Positions 53,801 to 61,932 of a stretch of DNA of 64,000 nucleotides are shown piece by piece. Numbering within the stretch: the stretch's first letter is position 1; each line of letters begins with the position of its first letter. Source of the stretch: Callaeas wilsoni (Eukaryota > Chordata > Aves > Passeriformes > Callaeidae); contig VWPU01002912.1 of the NCBI GenBank assembly GCA_013398955.1, positions 1-64,000 of the forward strand, in the 5' to 3' direction. The position numbers and the translations under genes are program-made. The notes below the pieces were generated by a model. The model saw only the letters and a program-made list of their open reading frames with translations, searched no databases and was not told where the DNA came from.

Positions 53801-56800
53801 ATGAAAGGCATTTCAAGCTAAGCAAGGTCAAGGGTGCCATCAGGCAGTAACTTTGCTAACTTGAGTAGTGAAGGCTGTCACTGTATTGAGTTGAAGATAT
53901 CACAGATTTCAGCTATTAGAGAATTACCTATTATCTATATCTCAAGTTTGGTTTCTGCAGGATTTCTATTTTTACTTCTACAAATATGCAACAGGATGTG
54001 AACTTCTTTTGAGCCCTCTGTTACAGGGTGATAGGGAATCTGTACAATTGTGATGATTATTCGTAGAGAAGTTTTATTCCTTAAACAGAATGCAATTTTA
54101 AGAATTATTACTATGTTGTAGTGCTAAGTATGCTTCACTGAAATGATTATTTTATAAATTTTTGAGATTTCTTAAGATAGAAATAAGTTATCCTGCTATT
54201 TATTTTGTTTTCATTGCTGTAAGCACAGTATTAATACTTACAAATGAAATTTTTATATACTTTCACCACTGCTTTTTTTTTTTTTTTTCTTTCAGAATCC
54301 TATTGTGTCCAGTTCTAGCTGGTCAGAAATAGATGTGCTGATTCTGGCTGGAACTACTGGCCATGTTTTGAGTTTGGGGGCAAGCAGTTTTATAGAAGAG
54401 GAACATCAAACCTGGTATTTTCTTATCAATACACTTTGTTTGGTGCTGTGTCAGGAGCTTTGTAGAAATAATTTTCTTCTGAAAGAATGTGACCCTCTAC
54501 ATAGCAGCAATGTGAAACAAAATTTTGATAGTATTGGGGAAACTTCTGAGTGCAAGAATATAGACATTCCAGTAGCAAGTAATTCAAAACTGGGCAAGGC
54601 CACCTCTTCACCTGAATTCATAAAAGGAGCAGATCAGTGGATAAGCTTAGCAACTCCATGGATCATCCTTATTTGCTGTCGGCTGCTTCGATCCTTGAAT
54701 CAAACAGGTGTCCAGTGGGCTCATCGGCCAGACTTTGGTCACTGGTTGACAAGGTGGGTGTCTGATGTACTGTCACACTTTCTGCCTTATTTAAAGATGA
54801 ATGTGTGTTCCATTTGGTGAAATATGTATATATTTCTGTACAATCTCTGATCAGAAAGTGCTGTAAACATGCAGAGCAGATAAATGGTGGAGTGACATAA
54901 GGAATCTTTCATTGCTATTTCATGCAGGAGTAATTCCTTGTGTACTATCAATAGTTTATAATCTTTGCCCTGCCCCATGACTTATCTAATTAATGGCAAT
55001 TATGCATGATAGGTTTATCAGAAGCGAAAAGTAAATATTTTTCATGTGTAAGTCAACAGTGTCTGGTTTGAGAAATTAAAAATCATTTTATAGAATTAAA
55101 CTCTTGAAATTAAGGCAGGAAGGTTCTGCATAATTCCAAAGTCTATGAAGTCACGGGAGAAGATGCCACACATAGAATTGTTCCTTGTCTGTCACATGCT
55201 TGTAATGTGTGGGTGAAAAGCTGAAGGAATTTTTTGAGTGTGATATGATAAACAAGAAAGGGAATTTTTTATAACTGAAAGTACAGCAGAGAAAGGCTTC
55301 TGCTTTTTCTAATACCTTTCAATATTTTTAAGAACTACAGTTATTATTCAGTGATACTTGAATTGTCTCATGTACTTCAGCTGGTAGATGGAGAAGCAAT
55401 ACTTTTTTACTGCCTAGTCAAGGTTTTGCAAACAGGAGATGAAGAGGCTCTGCTGTGTAAGATAAATAGATTTCTTGCCAGTATCTTACAACACATAGAT
55501 GAGATGTCATTCATCATTCATTAAAAATGACATGAGCGAATGGACTAATATGAGACTTGTTATTTATTGGCAGCCTCACAGATGAAATGTTAATTGCAGT
55601 GACAGGCATGAGTGCTGAAAGACATGAGTTATGAGGGAATTTATTGCATTATAGCGGTTGTTCTATACCAGAGTTTTCACCATGCATTTCTGCTTGTGAG
55701 GTGAGGAAATGAGGAAAAAATGTCATATTTCCCACATCAAGTCCATATGATAGATAACTCACTCCTTCATTATGAGCTAAGCCAATGTGTGAGCAGTATG
55801 AGGTGTGATTTGGTGTGACTGTGAGGATTTTTGCAATTAATCCTGAGCATCTGTGAAAGATTTATTTGCCCAATAATATCCTGAGCCAGATTTTTTCTTC
55901 AGACTGTCAGTCCTTTTCTTTGGAGTGTGCTGGTGCCACAAGGCCGTGAAACAGGGACATGATACTCCTGCAGCTCCAAAATTTGGTTTGTTTCAGATAC
56001 TTGCTTTTACACATGTGGTCCCCCAGAGATGTTTATTGACTCTTGGAAATGTTACCATACTTCTAAAAATTGTGTGTGTATGTATGGACTTAACTTTCAA
56101 AGATCCTGTCTTGCTTTAGTATGCTCCCACCTCTGATTTCATGGTGCTAAGTGTGCCTGGAAAGCAGCAAAACCTGTTGTAGCCTTGGGCTCCAGGGGCC
56201 TCAGGGGGATAACACAGGTGGAGTGTAGACTGCAGATAGAGCAGGTGCTTCCTAATTTATAACAAAAGTGGGAAATCCTATATGCCCAGCTCTAACGCTA
56301 TTGCTTGTCAGGAACTTCCAAGCAACTCACTCAAGTAGACCCAAGGCTTTTTACACCTGTTCTGGCTTACTTTATTTTTTTGTTGTTGTTGTTGTTGAGG
56401 AAGGAGAGGGGAGAAAGGAGAGAGGAGTATATTTCTGTATTTGGTTTTCATCCCTGTGAATTGGAATTCATGTGAATTTGAATATGTCTGTATCTTTCTC
56501 TGTACTGGGTAACCCCTAACTGGAGCCATGGTTGAATACAGGCTAAGAAATAACCTTCCTTCATCTTCTGGTAAGGTTCTTCATATGCAGCTCCACAAGC
56601 TGTTGGTTGCCTTTGCTACAAGGGCATGTTGCATGCTGATTGTTGAGTCAGGGTCCACCCAGGCACTCAGAGACACCTCTGAAAAGATGGTCGGCCATAC
56701 CAGTCTGTCCTGGTATGTGTAGCTGTTTGTTCCAAGGTGCAGGACTTGCCTCTTGCCCTCGTTGAACTTCATAAGATCCCTGGTGGGCAGTTCCTCCAGG

Positions 56801-59800
56801 CTGTCAAGGGGCCTTTGAGTGTCAGCAGACCCACCTGCTGTATCAACCACTCCTCCCAGTTCTGTATTGTGTGCTGACTTGCTGAGGGGCACTGCCTCAT
56901 AGCCCAGGTCATTAGTGAAGACATTAAGCAGTATTGGGCCCAGTGGGATTGAGAGGTAGTGGCTGGTCTCCAGGTGGGCTTTGTGCTACTAATGGCAACC
57001 CTGTGAATCCAGCATTTGAGTACTTTTCAGTCCACCTGACTGTCCACTTTTCTAGCATGAGATTGCCTATGGGGATGTTGTGGGAACTGGTGTTAAAAGC
57101 CTTGTTAAAGCACAGATAAACAACAATGCCTGCTTTATGCTCTTCCACTGAGCTTGTCTCATCACAAAAATCTGTCAGGTTGATAAAGTATTCTCCTTCA
57201 TAAAGCCTATTATTAAAGCTGTCTGCCTCCCCCTTCAGTAAGACTGAAGTACAGCAGCTAGATACCAAAAAAAAAAGTCAGAATTTTACGGGTTAATTTC
57301 TTCCTCTGTTCCCTATTAAATTGTGGCCTCACATTAAATGTATTTGCTTGGGTCTTGATGCAAGTAGAAGAGAAAAGATTCTACATCTGTACTCTTAGGC
57401 TATGACTGATTATTTGGCTAAAATAGTATACTATAGGAGCTTTTGCCATACAAGGCAAGGAACTTGCTCTCTTTCTCCTCACCTCACTGGCCCTGTATTT
57501 TACCTGTTCCTGTGTCAGTATGGTGAACTAAATCACTGAATAGATGTGTCTGGAAAAATAACTCAAGATGGCATGGGAAACTCTTGGCTTTCAGTTGGAT
57601 CACTTCTCCCTCTGATTTACCATTACTCTTCACAGGCAAATGGGCTGGCTTAGTAACAGGAATGCAGGAAGGGAAGAGTATACAAGTCAGCACTGCTGTT
57701 GTTCAAATTACAGTAAGAAGAGAATGTGGAAGTATCTGCATCTTTTGAAGTGCTGCAGACATAAACAGTTTTTTCTTTCTGCCAATGTCAAGCATTCCTT
57801 ACAAAAACCCATTTGCCTTTCAAATCTAATTGAGAAAGAAGCAATGATTCTCTACCTTGTACTTCGGGAGGCTTAAAAATGTTGTGCAACAGTCCAGAGT
57901 GTTGTGCCATGGCAGGTTAAGAGGATGTGTGATTAGGACGGTCACTGTCACAGTTCTGCCTTCTCCCTTTCATTGGTGTAACTACATCTGCTGTGTTTAG
58001 GGAGCAGGTGAAAGAACAGAACCTTGGCAGCCCTGGCACAGGTTGGCTTAGGCTGCTGTGGAGCTGCATCCTGACTTAAAACAATGAAGCAATTTTCAGC
58101 CTAATGGGAGAATATTGTGTATGTCTCCATGCTGACATATACTTAAGTTGCAATATAGGGTTAAAAGATTAGTAATATTTGAAGTATGACAGTTTTTGGA
58201 CTTGAATATGGGATGTAGTTGAGTGTATGACTCTGTTATGGCTCACTGAACAAGCTTCAGAAAGATTAGTCAACGATGCAACTAGATCTTTACTTATCCT
58301 GTGGTCTGTAAAGTGTCTGGGAATTCCTATTTGGCCAACATGCTTGCATTTTCTTTGGTTGGGGGTTTTAACATCTTTGCTCCTTCTTCTTCACATGATA
58401 ACAGGGTTGTAGAGATGTCTGTTTCCCTAGTGATTTGATCAGGATTGAGATGATGTATTTTCCTTATAGCATGAATTAAAAGTTGGTGATAAACTGAGTT
58501 GCGTAAAGCACTTACTCTTCTTCCCAAAATGCATTGCTAGTCTATAGCATTGATTGTTATTCTGTTTTTAGTATTAGTTTAATTGGTGTAGTTACTTCTT
58601 AATAGCATATTTTTTACTAATAAGAATTTAGAACCTTAGATCATATTTAAAAGCATAATTATTGTGCAGTGTGCCCTTGTTAGTCTGAGTTCGGGCTGCT
58701 CAGGCTTTTTCTAGCTAGGTTTGTATTTTGTCTCTAAGATAAGCTAATGAACAAACAGCCCTCTTTTTTCATTCCCCTGTATTGATCTTTTGGACATCTG
58801 TGCTCATGCTCAGACTAGTATTTTGCTTAACTAGACAGTGCTTAAGGAGATCAGCATTTGAGACAGAGAGACTGTTGTGCAGATTTTCCTGTTTGATGTA
58901 AGCATCAAAACATAGAAAATCAATCTGCCTATAGTATGCTGAATTTGGCTACTAGGAATGCGTTCAGCAGTGCTGAAATAAGGAAAATGTTCTTTGTTAT
59001 TTGCAGACAGACTGTGAAAGCTGAAAAATACTTTGATGGGAAAAAGAGCAAAAGAAAATCAGACAGTATATGAAATGGAAGAAAACATGCAATCTAAATC
59101 TGACTGGAAGTCAAGTTTTCTTTTTGGTTGGTTGGTATTCAGTTAGCTTTATTTGACTGTTAATCTTGGTCAGCGCTGATACTTGAAAGGTGTCAGAGCT
59201 GCTACATGGCAGTGTCAGCTTGAAGAGAAGTGACAAGAAGCATCAACATGGGAAGATGATAATATTTTCTTTTAATAATGTCCTTAACCGTCCCCAAATG
59301 CCCTTCCCCTCAAAGCTAGCACACCTCATGATGTCTGTGAATTTAGTTGTAAAATGAAAGAAACAATTTAAAAAGGCCTTATCCACTTAAGTTATTAATC
59401 ATGCACATTTATAACTCCTTTCACTCTACTTGTATTTGCAGTAATGAGGTGAGGCCCAAGCAGTGGACGAAAATGTCTTCAACCTTCATTCTGTTAGCAG
59501 AAGTATGAGTGTAGACCACGAGCTGTTACAGTAGGAAGATAGAGCCAAAGTGCTCTTTTTTCCTTCCCTTCTCACCAGGTTTTCTCTCAGGGAGCTATTG
59601 GTTCTTCACTTTCAATTTTGTGGTCTGTGCAAAACCCAGGACATGGCAGCTAAGATCAGAGTAGCTTGTTTGTGCTTGTATTTCTGAGCAGACTATCAAA
59701 ACCATTTAGAACTTTGCTAAATGACTGGACTCTGTGTTGAGCAACTACCATCTCCTTTCAAAATATATGCTAACTACATATGCTTTTAGCTGCCTAACTG

Positions 59801-61932
59801 TAGGAGCCTTGGCTGGAAAACCTTGAAACTGTATGTAATTTGTCCTGACCTGACTTTGCTTGCTGTAAATCCTTTTCTTGTTTCTTCAGCAAATACTATT
59901 AAATACTCGGGTAGGGTTTTTTTAAAACAAATTTGTATGATTCAAAAAAATTCCAAATGGATATCACAGAAGACTGTTACCAAACCTGGACATGAGATGT
60001 ATGTTAGTCCCTGTGCTGGCAGTCAAGAATGCAAACTCAATGTGTATTGAGTTTTCTAGATCAAGAGACAAAGGTGATGATGAGAATGTGCTGTTATTTA
60101 TCCCTGATTTGTCTTGCTCTCATATAATGAGTAGCCAAGGAGAATATGACCTGAAGGCTTAAAATTTTCTATAAATGCTCATTTGAAAGGTTTAGGGGCT
60201 ACTAAATTAGTTCGTTATGTTTTGATCATAAAGGAGGTGGTGCTTGCATTATCTTCAGAGGTTGCTGCAGGAGTCCATTCATTGGTTCTGCTGTCTCCTT
60301 TTGCAGAGGAAGAACAATTGGGAGGAGAAACATCAAGACTACATTTTCTCTCTCATAGTGTTCTAGATCTTATTCCTCTCGCTTTTCTCCACTGGCTTTC
60401 AGAGAGCAGTGCATCTCTTGGGGATCTTGTTAAGGTGTATGAACTACTTGAGTGGGTCCTGCATGCAGAACGAATGGGACAATTTATCTGCCCTACAACC
60501 TTTCTTCCATGACTTTTCAAGCACAACAGCTGGAAGAGCTATTGGTCAAGCTCCTGATAAAGTGTATACTAGAGAATGGGAAAGTAAACTTGTTTGAAAC
60601 ATAGTAATTTTTATCAAATCAGAGATAAAACTGGAGTTTCATAAGTGTGATTGAATTCAATGCCGGTAACAGCCCAGGCACACTGTTAGTTTCCTGAAGT
60701 TAGTGATCTTTTATCATGGAATTTTGAGTCATGAAAAACAGAAGATGGAGCCCTTAGCTCTCAAAATCTACATGATATTCTTAACTGAAGGCAAATCTAA
60801 CAAAATTATTGGTTTTATATCATTTGGGATACTGGAAATACTTTCAGTAGGCATGAGTTGGCAATTCTTGGACTACAGTAGGCTTTCTGAAACTACATGT
60901 TAAGGGGTGGGTGCAGATTTTGCCTTACCCCATTACATTTTGCAGTGCTAATACATACTACTGAAGATTTAAATACTGGCAGCATGCTGAGTGAAGTGCC
61001 TTTGATTCTGGAACGAGTGTTACCTGTTTAGGATGCAGGGGAACAAACAAACAAACTGTATCTGTGATCTTCTCTGCCAATGATGCAAATTTTGTGTCTA
61101 TCTCTACTATTTACACAATACAAGGTGCTGTAGTTGCATAAGGGAATCATATTGTGCTAATGAGTTTGTGTGTGTGTTTTAAACTATGTAAGTATATTTT
61201 TGGTCATTTTGGGTAGGTAATGTGTTCTATAGGTAGTAGGGTAGGTAATGTGTCTAAAATTAAACAAATACATATGTAGCTATTTCAAAAGACAGTTCTA
61301 ATCCTGTAGTGCAAAAATCTTCTCTGTTGTGCTAGAAATGAAATGCTGTAGTATAAGAAAAACACACTTTTTCCAAATGTATAAATAACAAAACCCTAGT
61401 CTAAAAGCAGTAGGCCCTTTTCCATTATGCAATATGCAGCTCAGTTTTTATATAATTAACAGAATAACTAGCATATGGTGGAACACAATAATTACACTTT
61501 TAAATATGCATGCTTGAATAGAAAACCTCATTAATAAAACTGCTTTTCTAAAAATACTAAAATATTTTACCGTACCTCTTGGAAAGTTCATAACAGATAC
61601 CACTGCAGTGATTAATTTGGTGCTGCATTAATTAATACAGTTTATTTAATACAGTACTGTAGCTAAGGCTTTATCAAATGTGTTTAGCACTAATTACTGT
61701 TTTAAAAGGGTTTTTTGTTTTTTGTTTTTTTTTTCCCCAGCTCTGAACATAAATCTGAACTCTCCTTCTTGGCTGTAGTCTCCCTTCTTATGATCTTCTT
61801 TCTGGTTCAAAGAAGATGCTCCCTGGTTTCAAAAATTGCTATGGCACTTGGGCTCCTGGGAGTCTACAGTTACCGGGCAGCTATTGGAAATGTCATATTT
61901 CCATGGCAACATGGTAGCAAAGATATTTCAAA
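23707..61932 (+). CDS. PIGG: PIGG, GPI ethanolamine phosphate transferase 2 (partial, ten exons in window)
   Basis: PIGG is an ER membrane enzyme that adds ethanolamine phosphate to the second mannose of the GPI anchor precursor, a side branch later removed. It acts as a complex with PIGF. The spliced frame gives 755 full codons. Residues 7-28 form the N-terminal signal anchor. The lumenal alkaline-phosphatase-like domain follows, with metal ligand Asp76 in VLIDALRDD, the PPTVTMPR segment (113-120) carrying the expected nucleophilic Thr, Asp221 and His225 in GLDHIGH, and Asp269-His270 in [13 protein letters not shown]. Hydrophobic helices begin at about residue 434. The order and spacing match PIGG, and the motifs separate it from PIGN and PIGO. 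All nine introns are GT-AG with phases preserved and no frameshift or stop, so the gene looks intact. About 230 C-terminal residues and the 3' UTR lie beyond the right edge. Confidence 0.97.
23867..27038 (+). other. PIGG intron 1
   Basis: A 3172-base intron. The first few hundred bases remain CpG-containing, then the sequence becomes AT-rich and CpG-poor. I see no recognisable repeat or exon in it. Confidence 0.8.
27039..27244 (+). CDS. PIGG: PIGG exon 2 (first metal ligand and nucleophile)
   Basis: Encodes residues 54-122. It carries [19 protein letters not shown] (residues 70-88), where Asp76 is the first metal ligand of the phosphatase-like fold. It also carries [10 protein letters not shown] (113-122), where one of Thr115 and Thr117, more likely Thr117 by analogy with PIGO, is the nucleophile. 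The acceptor is TTGCTTAG|GA and the donor AAG|GTAAGT, a consensus donor. The exon starts in phase 1 and ends in phase 0. Confidence 0.96.
27245..28227 (+). other. PIGG intron 2
   Basis: A 983-base AT-rich intron with nothing recognisable inside. Confidence 0.85.
28228..28437 (+). CDS. PIGG: PIGG exon 3
   Basis: Encodes residues 123-192 of the lumenal catalytic domain, including [31 protein letters not shown] and [19 protein letters not shown]. The YGDDTW block is strongly conserved in this enzyme group and FFVSDFTE is typical of PIGG. The acceptor is TTCATTAG|GC and the donor GAG|GTGAGA. Both boundaries are phase 0, so the exon is 70 codons exactly. Confidence 0.96.
28438..29859 (+). other. 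PIGG intron 3
   Basis: A 1422-base AT-rich intron with nothing recognisable inside. Confidence 0.85.
29860..30048 (+). CDS. PIGG: PIGG exon 4 (LDHIGH metal-binding motif)
   Basis: Encodes residues 193-255, exactly 63 codons, phase 0 at both ends. It contains [16 protein letters not shown] (210-225), where Asp221 and His225 are metal ligands of the alkaline phosphatase superfamily, followed by [18 protein letters not shown]. The acceptor TTTCTTTGAG|GT is pyrimidine-rich but has GAG before the junction. The donor is AAG|GTAATA. The frame joins the flanking exons without gap. Confidence 0.96.
30049..31618 (+). other. PIGG intron 4, with small tandem duplications
   Basis: A 1570-base intron. 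It contains a perfect 25-base tandem duplication at 30308-30332 and 30333-30357. A 16-base motif is repeated with a 22-base period at 31063-31078 and 31085-31100. A segment at about 31107-31164 recurs diverged in intron 5 (about 33291-33347). No exon is seen. Confidence 0.75.
30308..30357. repeat. Perfect 25-base tandem duplication
   Basis: Two identical 25-base copies stand head to tail, beginning GTCACTTGTGAATTAAAATG. Perfect identity in an unconstrained intron implies a recent slippage or replication event. No functional signal is evident. Confidence 0.9.
31619..31757 (+). CDS. PIGG: PIGG exon 5 (DHG metal-binding motif)
   Basis: Encodes residues 256-301 and the first base of codon 302. 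It includes [20 protein letters not shown] (260-279), where Asp269 and His270 are metal ligands, and [13 protein letters not shown]. The acceptor is ATTTGCAG|GA and the donor AGTG|GTAAGG, ending in phase 1. The donor is followed only about 36 bases later by an endogenous retroviral LTR. Reading through the donor meets a stop at 31877-31879 inside that LTR. Confidence 0.96.
31794..32310 (+). mobile_element. ERVL-type solo LTR, plus orientation
   Basis: The sequence reads as an avian ERVL-type LTR. The U3 start includes 'agagttaattttcttcttag', a TATA box TATATAAAC lies at 32041-32049, and the 3' part shows the familiar 'tattaaactgttctagtctc' stretch and a closing 'gtgagtgagctgcgga' block. No internal retroviral genes are present, so this is a solo LTR. 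The copy is diverged and the 3' end is unclear (32290-32330). Confidence 0.8.
32380..32870 (-). mobile_element. ERVL-type solo LTR, minus orientation
   Basis: This is the same LTR family as the copy just upstream, but inverted. Shared blocks include 'aataaaacccaagagaaa' (complement of the plus copy's 'tttctcttgggttttatt') and the 'ggcagagcacagg' block that mirrors 'catgctctgcca'. The plus-strand text ends at the U3 start near 32866-32870. Its TATA box is degraded at about 32582 and the 3' part is eroded. No internal genes are present. The two LTRs face tail to tail with about 70 bases between. Confidence 0.8.
35354..35566 (+). CDS. PIGG: PIGG exon 6
   Basis: Encodes residues 302-372. It contains [19 protein letters not shown], the final conserved block of the phosphatase-like domain in which the His (His309) is expected to be a metal ligand by family analogy. 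[20 protein letters not shown] follows. The acceptor follows a long poly-T and reads TTCATTCTAG|CT. The donor is AAAG|GTAAAT. The exon starts and ends in phase 1. Confidence 0.95.
37395..37885 (+). repeat. CR1 fragment with 3' end (internally deleted)
   Basis: The left part reads as the CR1 reverse transcriptase domain, with the 'tgtgcctgactaatttagtg' and 'cttctgtaaggcctttagta' blocks. The right part jumps to the CR1 3' tail at 37846-37880, with the 'ccttccagcctgaacaattc' block followed by ATTCTA-type repeats. The intervening 3' half of the frame is missing, so this is an internally deleted copy. Frames are broken by stops. Confidence 0.75.
38140..39085 (+). repeat. CR1 reverse transcriptase fragment
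   Basis: The plus strand runs through the C-terminal half of the CR1 frame. Around 38413-38520 the translation includes [20 protein letters not shown], which is a CR1 reverse transcriptase signature. Later blocks match the end of the frame ('ggctgagggtgctaggactg') and the start of the 3' region. Frameshifts and stops interrupt it. The 8-base terminal repeats are not recognised. It may belong to the same insertion history as the fragment at 37395-37885, separated by about 250 unassigned bases. Confidence 0.85.
42168..43225 (-). repeat. CR1 retrotransposon, about 1 kb, minus orientation
   Basis: This is a clear CR1 copy. The complement encodes CR1 reverse transcriptase C-terminal blocks, for example [20 protein letters not shown] (minus strand, within 42359-42676) and [19 protein letters not shown] (within 42725-43087). 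The 3' UTR side lies at the left ('ccaaccaccctgctcaagca' on the plus strand), but the final 8-base repeats are missing. Several frameshifts make it inactive. It lies about 460 bases before exon 7. Confidence 0.93.
43684..43901 (+). CDS. PIGG: PIGG exon 7 (end of lumenal domain, first helix of membrane domain)
   Basis: Encodes residues 373-445. The first codon (Asp) is completed from exon 6, giving [20 protein letters not shown]. The middle, [20 protein letters not shown], is likely helical and lies between the catalytic and membrane parts. The exon ends in [11 protein letters not shown], the start of the first helix of the C-terminal membrane domain. The acceptor is CTCTCCAG|AT and the donor GGAG|GTACGA, phase 0. 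Confidence 0.95.
43902..46589 (+). other. PIGG intron 7
   Basis: A 2688-base intron. No repeat was recognised. A minus-strand open frame of 124 codons (44630-45004) has an internal SVEQEQ/STEQEQ similarity but no family I know. It is probably chance. Confidence 0.8.
46590..46871 (+). CDS. PIGG: PIGG exon 8 (membrane helices)
   Basis: Encodes residues 446-539, exactly 94 codons, phase 0 at both ends. The start [13 protein letters not shown] finishes the helix begun in exon 7 (about 434-453). Two more hydrophobic segments follow at about 472-493 (including [17 protein letters not shown]) and 505-527 (including [20 protein letters not shown]). Such multi-helix structure is expected for the C-terminal half of PIGG, which pairs with PIGF. 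The acceptor is TTTTTCTAG|GT and the donor GAAG|GTGAGA. Confidence 0.94.
48352..48545 (-). repeat. CR1 3' end, minus orientation
   Basis: The plus strand starts with the complement of the CR1 terminal repeats ('aatcacagaatgatagaatg'), then 'gtctgggttggaagggatct' and the usual 3' UTR continuing to 'gggcaacctgttctagtgtc'. It is a short 5'-truncated copy. Its terminal repeats are better kept than in the other copies here, so it may be the youngest CR1 in the window. Confidence 0.93.
51801..51826. repeat. GTTT simple repeat
   Basis: About six TTTG units with one TGTG interruption. It is a simple microsatellite in PIGG intron 8. Confidence 0.85.
52600..53130. repeat. GC-rich block in intron 8, probably repeat-derived
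   Basis: Base composition jumps from AT-rich intron to GC-rich for about 500 bases and falls back afterwards. Loosely repeated CAGTGGYYCTG/CCAGTCA-like words recur through it, suggesting a decayed tandem or retroviral LTR origin. A minus-strand LTR is possible, since the DNA just to the right (53140-53450) has features such as a 'gatttaataagactgag' run. I cannot assign a family. Confidence 0.35.
54296..54753 (+). CDS. PIGG: PIGG exon 9 (large membrane-domain exon)
   Basis: Encodes residues 540-691 and two bases of codon 692; this is the longest exon seen (458 bases). Hydrophobic segments lie at about 550-568, 577-593 (including [18 protein letters not shown]) and 655-671 (including [15 protein letters not shown]). 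Between the last two is a hydrophilic loop (about 600-650) rich in Ser, Asn and Lys, which looks poorly constrained. The end, [19 protein letters not shown], is a conserved PIGG block. The acceptor is CTTTCAG|AA after poly-T and the donor CAAG|GTGGGT, phase 2. Confidence 0.95.
56382..56396. repeat. GTT trinucleotide repeat
   Basis: Five perfect GTT units directly after a T run. A short microsatellite inside PIGG intron 9. Confidence 0.85.
56600..57250 (-). repeat. CR1 reverse transcriptase fragment, minus orientation
   Basis: The complement encodes CR1 reverse transcriptase. On the minus strand within 56924-57268 it gives [20 protein letters not shown] then EKWTVRW, and within 56581-56892 it gives [19 protein letters not shown]. 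Stops and frameshifts separate these blocks. The 3' tail is missing, so the copy is truncated at both ends and inactive. Confidence 0.9.
61741..61932 (+). CDS. PIGG: PIGG exon 10 (last exon in window)
   Basis: Encodes the last base of Ser692, residues 693-755, and two bases of the next codon. It begins [20 protein letters not shown] (693-712), a membrane helix, then a second hydrophobic stretch [20 protein letters not shown], then the family-typical [11 protein letters not shown]. The acceptor is TTTTCCCCAG|CT and the donor CAAA|GTAAGT, phase 2. The protein cannot stop here, so at least one and probably about three more exons follow. Confidence 0.95.

Larger units (their letters stand above)
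46872..54295 (+). other. PIGG intron 8
   Basis: A 7424-base intron. It contains a CR1 3' end on the minus strand (about 48352-48545), a GTTT simple repeat (about 51801-51826) and a GC-rich block (about 52600-53130). The remaining stretches are AT-rich with no exon recognised. A poly-T run of about 16 bases lies at 54273-54288, directly before the exon 9 acceptor. Confidence 0.8.
54754..61740 (+). other. PIGG intron 9
   Basis: A 6987-base intron. It holds a minus-strand CR1 fragment (about 56600-57250) and a GTT repeat (56382-56396). Other stretches are AT-rich without a recognised exon. A 109-codon plus-strand open frame at 60183-60512 reads smoothly but matches nothing I know. Confidence 0.8.

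Noticed and set aside
56581..57268. Minus-strand open frames of 103 and 114 codons
   Set aside because: The translations are CR1 reverse transcriptase blocks in a truncated copy.
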